In this document: positions 36,518-42,029 of the stretch, piece by piece
Position numbering within the stretch: position 1 is the first letter of the stretch
Layout: every line of letters starts with the position of its first letter
Assembly (NCBI GenBank): GCA_018242445.1
Contig: JAFEBW010000012.1
Coordinates: 1-42,029, forward strand
Source: Pseudomonadota bacterium
Lineage (GTDB): Bacteria; Pseudomonadota; Gammaproteobacteria; Xanthomonadales; Xanthomonadaceae
Reading direction: 5' to 3'
Length of the DNA: 42,029 nucleotides
Notes under the pieces: generated by a model
The model's database searches: none
What the model was told of the DNA's origin: nothing
Seen by the model: the letters and a program-made list of their open reading frames with translations, nothing else
Made by a program: the position numbers and the translations under genes

Positions 36518-37093
36518 ATGGACAAGGGCAGGCTCGAAGCCTTCAGCGACGGCGTGATCGCGGTGATCCTCACCATCATGGTGCTGGAGATGCACGCGCC
36601 GCACGCGCCGAACTGGCAGGCGTTGCTCGATGTCTGGCCGACCTTCCTGTGCTACGTCCTCAGCTTCATCTACATCGGCATCTACTGGAACAACCACCAC
36701 CACATGCTGCACGCGACCAAGCGGATCGATGGCAGCGTGCTGTGGGCCAACCTGCACCTGCTGTTCTGGCTTTCGCTGGTGCCGTTCACCACCGCCTGGA
36801 TGGGCGAGAACCATTTTGCCGCGTTGCCGACGGCCTTGTATGGCGGCGTGTTGCTGATGGCGGCCATCGCGTACTGGATTTTGCAGCAGCGCATCTTGTG
36901 CGTGCGCGGGCAAGACGCCGTGCTGGCAAAGGCGATCGGCAGCGACTGGAAGGGCAAGCTCTCGCCGCTGGCTTATGGGCTCGCCATCGCTGCGGTCGCG
37001 GTGAGCCCGTGGATCACCTATGCCATCTACGCACTGGTCGCGTTGGCATGGCTGATTCCCGATCGACGCATCGAAAGCCGGATTTCCGAATGA
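36518..37093 (+). CDS. TMEM175-family (DUF1211) membrane protein
   Basis: This 191-residue six-helix protein starts [20 protein letters not shown], which carries the RxxxFSDGVxA motif of prokaryotic TMEM175 potassium-channel-like proteins. [22 protein letters not shown] and [19 protein letters not shown] are standard helices 3-4 segments. Bacterial members are reported as K+ leak channels, but this one is not characterised. It stands between dnaK and dnaJ, after the terminator, an unusual place. RBS similarity is weak (ACAGGGCG). Confidence 0.85.
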   Translation: MDKGRLEAFSDGVIAVILTIMVLEMHAPHAPNWQALLDVWPTFLCYVLSFIYIGIYWNNHHHMLHATKRIDGSVLWANLHLLFWLSLVPFTTAWMGENHFAALPTALYGGVLLMAAIAYWILQQRILCVRGQDAVLAKAIGSDWKGKLSPLAYGLAIAAVAVSPWITYAIYALVALAWLIPDRRIESRISE

Positions 37094-37127
37094 CCGCAGG
37101 ATCGACCGGCACCTTCAGGAACCACCG

Positions 37128-38258
37128 ATGAGCAAGCGCGACTATTACGAAGTCCTCGGCGTGGCCAAGAACGCCGGCGAGGACGAGCTGAAGAAAGCCT
37201 ACCGCAGGCTGGCGATGAAACATCACCCGGACCGCAATCCGGGCGATGCCAAGGCCGAGGCCGCCTTCAAGGAGGCCAAGGAAGCCTACGAGGTGCTGTC
37301 CGATCAGGCCAAGCGCAGCGCCTACGACCAGCGCGGGCATGCCGCCTTCGAGCATGGTTTCGGCGGGCCGGGCGCGGGGCCGGGCTTCGCGGATGTTGGC
37401 GACATCTTCGGCGACATTTTCGGCGACATCTTCGGCGGCGGCCGCGGGCGCCAGCAGGCACAACGGCGCGGCAACGACCTGCGCTATGGCCTTGAACTCG
37501 ACCTCGAGGAAGCCGTCTCCGGCATCGAGAAGAAAATCAACATCGGCACCCTCGTCGATTGCAAGGTCTGCACCGGCACCGGTTCGGCCGATGGCAAGCT
37601 CGAGACCTGTTCGACTTGCCGCGGCCAGGGCCGCGTGCGCCTGCAGCAGGGCATCTTTTCGCTGCAGCAGGCATGCCCATCGTGCTCAGGGCGTGGCCGG
37701 GTCATCGCCAATCCCTGCAAGGCCTGCCACGGCGAGGGCCGTGCCGAGGATGTGAAGGTGCTGTCGGTGAAGATTCCCGCCGGCGTGGATACCGGCGATC
37801 GCATCCGCTTGCAGGGCGAGGGCGAGGCCGGCCCCGCCGGGTCGCCGGCTGGCGATTTGTATGTCGAAGTGCAGGTGCGCGAGCACGAAATCTTCAAGCG
37901 CGAAGGCGACGACCTGTACTGCGAGATTCCGATCCGCATCTCGCAGGCCGCGTTGGGCGACACCGTGCGCGTGCCCACGCTCAACGGCGAGGCCGAGATC
38001 AAGATTCCTTCCGAAACCCAGTCCGGCAAGGTGTTCCGCCTGCGCGGCAAGGGCGTCAAATCCGTGCGCTCACGCGCGCCGGGCGACCTGCTGTGCCGCG
38101 CGGTGGTGGAAACGCCGGTCAACATCACCGCGCGCCAGCGCGAATTGCTCGAACAATTCGAGGATACGTTTCAAGGCGACGATGCGCGCCGCCACTCGCC
38201 GCGCAGCAGCACCTTCCTCGATGGCGTGAAGGCGTTCTGGGAGCGCATGACGGGCTGA
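37128..38258 (+). CDS. dnaJ: Chaperone protein DnaJ (Hsp40)
   Basis: This 376-residue type I J-protein stimulates DnaK ATPase. The J domain (1-70) has [10 protein letters not shown] with HPD. A Gly/Phe-rich region ([32 protein letters not shown]) has a triplicated GDIF. The zinc domain has four CxxCxGxG modules: [32 protein letters not shown]. The C-terminal substrate domains are complete, ending [14 protein letters not shown]. It is preceded by CAGGAACC. Given the terminator after dnaK it probably needs its own promoter or read-through from the membrane protein gene. Confidence 0.97.
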   Translation: MSKRDYYEVLGVAKNAGEDELKKAYRRLAMKHHPDRNPGDAKAEAAFKEAKEAYEVLSDQAKRSAYDQRGHAAFEHGFGGPGAGPGFADVGDIFGDIFGDIFGGGRGRQQAQRRGNDLRYGLELDLEEAVSGIEKKINIGTLVDCKVCTGTGSADGKLETCSTCRGQGRVRLQQGIFSLQQACPSCSGRGRVIANPCKACHGEGRAEDVKVLSVKIPAGVDTGDRIRLQGEGEAGPAGSPAGDLYVEVQVREHEIFKREGDDLYCEIPIRISQAALGDTVRVPTLNGEAEIKIPSETQSGKVFRLRGKGVKSVRSRAPGDLLCRAVVETPVNITARQRELLEQFEDTFQGDDARRHSPRSSTFLDGVKAFWERMTG

Positions 38259-38316
38259 GCAAGCTGCAATCAAGCAGCGCGAAACATCGTCAATCCCGCG
38301 CCCCGATTCCCTCGAT

Positions 38317-38480
38317 CAACCCCACCCCGACCATCCCCTGCAAGCAGGGGAGGGAGACAGGCGGCGTGCTTCGGCACCGCCACAAGCTGGGGACAGGCCC
38401 CGCCCTTCAGCAAACAGGACGAGCTGGTGACTTGCCTCGACTCCTCCCCCTGCTTGCAGGGGGAGGTTGGGAGGGGGTTG
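38317..38480. repeat. Inverted pair of 40-base C/T-rich repeats (REP-like element)
   Basis: Copy one at 38317-38356 contains CCCCTGCAAGCAGGGGAGGG; copy two at 38441-38480 is inverted and contains CTCCCCCTGCTTGCAGGGGG followed by AGGTTGGGAGGGGG. Each copy is palindromic at its core (CCCTGCAAGCAGGG). About 84 unrelated bases lie between them. The pair fills the dnaJ-lipoprotein gap (both genes convergent here). It looks like a REP doublet or small non-autonomous element, perhaps also ending both transcripts. Confidence 0.8.
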
Positions 38481-38514
38481 GCACCGCCCGGCGGCAACAC
38501 CCGGACGGCGTCGC

Positions 38515-40383
38515 TCAGCGGATCGCGCCCTCGGCCACCTGCGAGCGCACCACATAATCCTGATAGGCGGGAATGGCGATCGCCGCGAGGATCGACGCCA
38601 CCGCCACCGCGCCCATCGCGCCGCCTTGCCCTGAAATCACGCCCTCCAGCGGCGATTGCTCGTAGTTCACCTGCAAGGCCAGCCGTTGCTCGTTGGCCTG
38701 CAATGCGATGCCGGCGATGCCGTCGGTCGGCAGGTGGAGTTGCTTGGCGGTCGGCAGGGCGGTCAGGTCCACCTGCGCGCCGAGCGCATTGCCCAGGCTG
38801 TCGAGCGCGGCGAGGTAGGTGTAGTACACGCGCCGGTTCATGTCATGCGTGGTGGTGGTGAAGCCGAGCAGGGTTTGCGTGCTGTCGTAGGTTTGGTGTT
38901 TGGACAACCAGTCGCCCAGTGCCGTGTCGGGCTTGTCGGCCATGCGGTCGATCAGCGGCTGCGGCACGCGCGCCATCACCAGCCAGTCGCCATCTTCGAT
39001 CCAGTAGCGGTCGCTGCCGATGCGCGCGTACAGCTTGATCCACGCGGCCGATTGCGTATTGGGTGAGCCCGGGATGAAGGTCGATTCCGGGATGGTGACG
39101 TGCAGGTGATGGATCTCGCCGCCTGCGACTTTCGTGGTCGTGAGGCGCCAACCGAAGCGTTTAGAAAGCTCGTCGATCCTCGCGTACAGAGCCTTGCGGT
39201 CGGTGATGCGGAAGGCGGTGAAATCGCCGTCGGCATCGCCGAACAGCACCGCTTGTTTGCCGTACAGGCCGGCGGAGGCCAGCAGGTCGATGCCGAACTT
39301 TTCCTGCATCTTCGCGGCGATGTTGTCGTAACCGGCGCGCGTGCCAGCGCCGAAATCGCGGTCGAGGTTGTCGTGGATGGACTGCAGATTGTCGCGGCCG
39401 GGCAGGGCCATCGTTGCGACCCACGTCGGTGCGCCGACGGTCTTCAGGTCGATGGCGGGGTTTTTCGTGGACAGATAACCCAGCAGCCGCGCCTGCGGTG
39501 CGCGCACCTGCACCTGCAGGCGGCCGTGGCCGTCCACCGTGCCCCAGCCCAGGGCAATGGATTGCGCGTTTTCCACGGCATCGCGCAGCAGCCCGCCCGG
39601 TGGTTGGTTCTGCATCTGCGCGGATGCTTGCGTGTTGAGGTTCTTCAGGCTCATCCACGCGAACAGGCCCTGCCCGGAGGCGTCGATCTCCTTTTCGGCA
39701 TCCTGCATCGGGCTGGGACGGGTGGTTTTGAGCTGGGCCATGTCCTGCTCCAGCGTCAGCGCCGAGGCGCTCACGCCCAGCGAGAGGAACAGCCGGTGCG
39801 TGGCGGCATCGAAATGCAGCGCGCCGAATTTCTGCAACGCCGCATCGCCCTTGGCGTCGATGGGCGCTTGCAGGGGTGAGGGTGCATTGCCCTTGAGCGC
39901 ATCGATGCGGGCGTTGAGCGCGGCCACGTCACCCACGTCGAGCACCGTGGTGACGAGGACGCGGCTGAACGGCGAGACGCCATCGGAGCTGTCGATCGCG
40001 GCGACCTCGATCGGCCCGCCCTGATCGCCGAGCAGGATGTTCAGGATCGGCCCGGCACCGGCTTGCGTGAGCACCGGATCGGTCTGCGCGGCCTTGCGCA
40101 ACGCGGCGATCAGTTTGACGTGCTGCTCGGCAGCCAGCGCGGCATCCAGCGGGCGGCCATCGGGCGCGGCCAGCGTGCCCCACAGCGAAGGGATGCGCGC
40201 GTAGGCCACGGTGTGCTCGGGCAGACGCGCATCCAGCCACGCCGGTTGCGAGATCGCCGCGTCGGCGTGGGCGATGGCGGCGGCATCCACGCTGGCGGGC
40301 GCATTGCCTTGCGGCGCGCAGCCGGCGAGGATGGCGAGGGCGGCGGTCGTGGCGACCACCAGCAGGTGCTTGCGAAGTTGCAT
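38515..40383 (-). CDS. Large lipoprotein of unknown function with pilin-like C-terminal helix
   Basis: This 622-residue protein starts [20 protein letters not shown] with lipobox LAGC. The body (about 40-580) is a two-part repeat resembling DUF3352-type proteins (family number not certain), with [22 protein letters not shown] near the N-terminus and [25 protein letters not shown] in the middle. No enzymatic motif is seen. The last 36 residues, [25 protein letters not shown], match the N-terminal helix of type IV pilins, but stand at the C-terminus and lack the prepilin leader. An outer-membrane or periplasmic location with an extra C-terminal membrane helix is inferred. Confidence 0.8.
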   Translation of the reverse strand: MQLRKHLLVVATTAALAILAGCAPQGNAPASVDAAAIAHADAAISQPAWLDARLPEHTVAYARIPSLWGTLAAPDGRPLDAALAAEQHVKLIAALRKAAQTDPVLTQAGAGPILNILLGDQGGPIEVAAIDSSDGVSPFSRVLVTTVLDVGDVAALNARIDALKGNAPSPLQAPIDAKGDAALQKFGALHFDAATHRLFLSLGVSASALTLEQDMAQLKTTRPSPMQDAEKEIDASGQGLFAWMSLKNLNTQASAQMQNQPPGGLLRDAVENAQSIALGWGTVDGHGRLQVQVRAPQARLLGYLSTKNPAIDLKTVGAPTWVATMALPGRDNLQSIHDNLDRDFGAGTRAGYDNIAAKMQEKFGIDLLASAGLYGKQAVLFGDADGDFTAFRITDRKALYARIDELSKRFGWRLTTTKVAGGEIHHLHVTIPESTFIPGSPNTQSAAWIKLYARIGSDRYWIEDGDWLVMARVPQPLIDRMADKPDTALGDWLSKHQTYDSTQTLLGFTTTTHDMNRRVYYTYLAALDSLGNALGAQVDLTALPTAKQLHLPTDGIAGIALQANEQRLALQVNYEQSPLEGVISGQGGAMGAVAVASILAAIAIPAYQDYVVRSQVAEGAIR

Positions 40384-40522
40384 CGGATATCCCCGGGTTG
40401 AATGGCGCGTCCGCGCGTTTTTTTGCAGGCGCAGGCGGCGGATTCTACTGGCATGCGCCGGCGTACAGGCCGGCTCGGCTATCATGTCCGGTCTTCGCCA
40501 ACGTCACCCTCAGGAGCCGTTC

Positions 40523-41038
<516 letters not shown>

Positions 41039-41079
41039 TGTTGCGGATGCGTCGCGTAACACGTTTTTTGCGCTGATTT

Positions 41080-41658
41080 TCAGCGGAACCGGATGCCGTC
41101 CAGCATCCGGTTCACCGCTGCCGCGTCGCGGTCGTAGTAGTACTCCGACGGGGCCTTCCACAGCAGCAGGTCGAGCTTGCCGTTGCGCTGCGCGGCGGCG
41201 ACCGTGCCCTTGTAGATCAGGCCGCCCGAACTGACGGCGGTGAAGTCGAAGCGCAGGCCATCGACGTAGCCGGACGCTGCGTCGCCGAACCGTTGCGGGC
41301 GCAGGTTGCTGGCGGTCACGTTGAGCATGTCCTGGCGGATCATCGCGGCGACCACGATGTCGCGGATCTCCTCGGGGCGCATGCCGCTGCGGAACCACGG
41401 CCCGTCGGGGCGCGAGGAACGCGCGCGGCCGAGCATGAACACATGCTGGCCGTCGGCGATGCCCGAAAAGATGCTCAGGCTGTTGAGCGCCATGCCGTCG
41501 ATGGTCCAGATTTCCTCGTGCTGCAGCGGATCCTTGATGCGCGCCCAGGCCAGGTCGGTGGTCAGGCGCATGTCGTACACGTCCACCGTGCCGGCGCTCT
41601 GCAACACGCCGCCGGGGCTGGCGCAGGCGGTGAGCAGGAGCAGGGCGATCACAAGCAT
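41080..41658 (-). CDS. Unrecognised small lipoprotein, 192 aa
   Basis: MLVIALLLLTACASPGG has lipobox LTAC (Cys12). The rest is soluble: VYDMRLTTDLAWARIKDPLQHEEIWTIDG, then a helical GMRPEEIRDIVVAAMIRQDM, and a beta-rich end (GYVDGLRFDFTAVSSGGLIYKGTVAAAQRNGKLDLLLW) finishing NRMLDGIRFR. It resembles periplasmic proteins reported as hypothetical in related genomes. It converges with ppiB. Confidence 0.7.
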   Translation of the reverse strand: MLVIALLLLTACASPGGVLQSAGTVDVYDMRLTTDLAWARIKDPLQHEEIWTIDGMALNSLSIFSGIADGQHVFMLGRARSSRPDGPWFRSGMRPEEIRDIVVAAMIRQDMLNVTASNLRPQRFGDAASGYVDGLRFDFTAVSSGGLIYKGTVAAAQRNGKLDLLLWKAPSEYYYDRDAAAVNRMLDGIRFR

Positions 41659-41719
41659 GGCGACACGCAGGCTGTCGAATGTCGCTCGACGGGTGCGGGA
41701 GGTCGCATTTCCACTGTGC

Positions 41720-41805
41720 CGTCGTCCCCGCGCATGCGGGGATCCAGTGACTTCAGTACGCGGTACGGCAACGTAACTGGATGCCCGCCTGCGCAGGCAT
41801 GACGA
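41720..41805. repeat. Xanthomonad-type intergenic palindrome pair
   Basis: CGTCGTCCCCGCGCATGCGG with GGATCCAGTGACTT (41720-41753) and the inverted ACTGGATGCCCGCCTGCGCAGGCATGACGA (41776-41805) form the widespread doublet (CGTCATCCCCGC...GCGGGGATCCAGTGA). Another palindrome, CTCCCCCGC-TT-GCGGGGGAG, lies at 41907-41926. Confidence 0.75.
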
Positions 41806-41906
41806 GCCAAGGCTCGACCCGATCGAAGTGCCAATAGGTGTTTTTACCCACCACGGGTTGTCCGATTGTTGATCTTCAACATCTCCCGACCCGCAAGCGG
41901 GATTCC

Positions 41907-41926
41907 CTCCCCCGCTTGCGGGGGAG
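41907..41926. repeat. Perfect 9-base-arm hairpin near the IS110 end
   Basis: CTCCCCCGC-TT-GCGGGGGAG, with a shorter related hairpin CCCGCAAGCGGG at 41890-41901. It shares its core with the 38.3-38.5 kb repeats. It lies just downstream of the IS110 transposase stop, where it could be a terminator or part of the insertion site. Confidence 0.65.
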
Positions 41927-41941
41927 CAACTGTGTTCAAGG

Positions 41942-42029
41942 TCAAGCAGTTTTTGCATGTCGCGAAGGATCCCAATGAGTGTTATCGCGCAGCATGGCGT
42001 TGAGCATCGTCAGCAGCTTGCGCATGGCA
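41942..42029 (-). CDS. IS110-family transposase, C-terminal fragment, partial
   Basis: The reverse-strand frame from the window edge to a TGA at 41942-41944 reads AMRKLLTMLNAMLRDNTHWD then PSRHAKTA. M-R-K-L-L-x-x-L-N-A-M-x-R-x-x-T-x-W is the typical end of IS110-family transposases (Transposase_20 domain), whose last helix region precedes the stop by a few residues. The gene continues beyond the window. It is cut by the edge, not evidently broken. Confidence 0.78.
   Translation of the reverse strand, partial: AMRKLLTMLNAMLRDNTHWDPSRHAKTA

Overview
The window is a GC-rich, gene-dense stretch of chromosome from a gammaproteobacterium, most likely Xanthomonadales/Lysobacterales (Xanthomonas, Lysobacter or Rhodanobacter relatives). 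This is inferred from a bifunctional XanB-type enzyme, fused CysNC, the AmgK-MurU recycling pair, the smpB / ratAB / bamE / fur / recN / hrcA-grpE-dnaK-dnaJ order, and short palindromic intergenic repeats typical of that group. No rRNA, tRNA or CRISPR array was seen. Both ends are transposase fragments (IS1595-like N-terminus on the left, IS110-like C-terminus on the right), so the window may be a whole assembly contig broken at insertion sequences.  Layout. 1-3.9 kb: IS1595 end, an unrecognised lipoprotein of visibly lower GC, a GlcD-type FAD dehydrogenase and a truncated wecA relic. 3.9-8.9 kb (minus): amgK, murU, parC, tpm, i.e. peptidoglycan sugar salvage, topoisomerase IV subunit A and a thiopurine methyltransferase. 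9.0-13.9 kb (plus): xanB, cysD, cysNC and a short cation-efflux-like protein, making GDP-mannose and activated sulfate. 14-21.6 kb: GlsB-like protein, M20 peptidase, ComEA-like protein, greB diverging from a TrmY-family tRNA methyltransferase, an MltD-type lytic transglycosylase, a HEAT-repeat protein and an SH3/proline-repeat secreted protein. 21.8-26.3 kb: M13 metallopeptidase, MATE exporter, small lytic transglycosylase. 26.3-32.6 kb: an RHH-ParE toxin-antitoxin pair, two unknown proteins, smpB, ratA, ratB/rnfH, bamE, fur, recN, hicAB. 32.6-38.3 kb: hrcA, grpE, dnaK, an inserted TMEM175-like membrane protein after a strong terminator, and dnaJ. 38.5-42 kb: a large lipoprotein with a pilin-like C-terminal tail, a cyclophilin, a small lipoprotein, repeats and the IS110 end.  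Most genes are housekeeping: protein quality control (hrcA-grpE-dnaK-dnaJ, smpB, cyclophilin), envelope assembly and turnover (bamE, mltD, second transglycosylase, amgK-murU), DNA and RNA maintenance (parC, recN, greB, trmY) and iron control (fur). The less ordinary features are a bacterial TrmY homologue, the 14-residue proline repeat protein, the lipoprotein with a misplaced pilin helix, a cysteine-free Fur, intergenic repeats that have become the coding ends of fur and recN, two toxin-antitoxin pairs and a wecA relic. I did not find a clear new multi-gene system. All names are from reading translations by eye; no database search was run.
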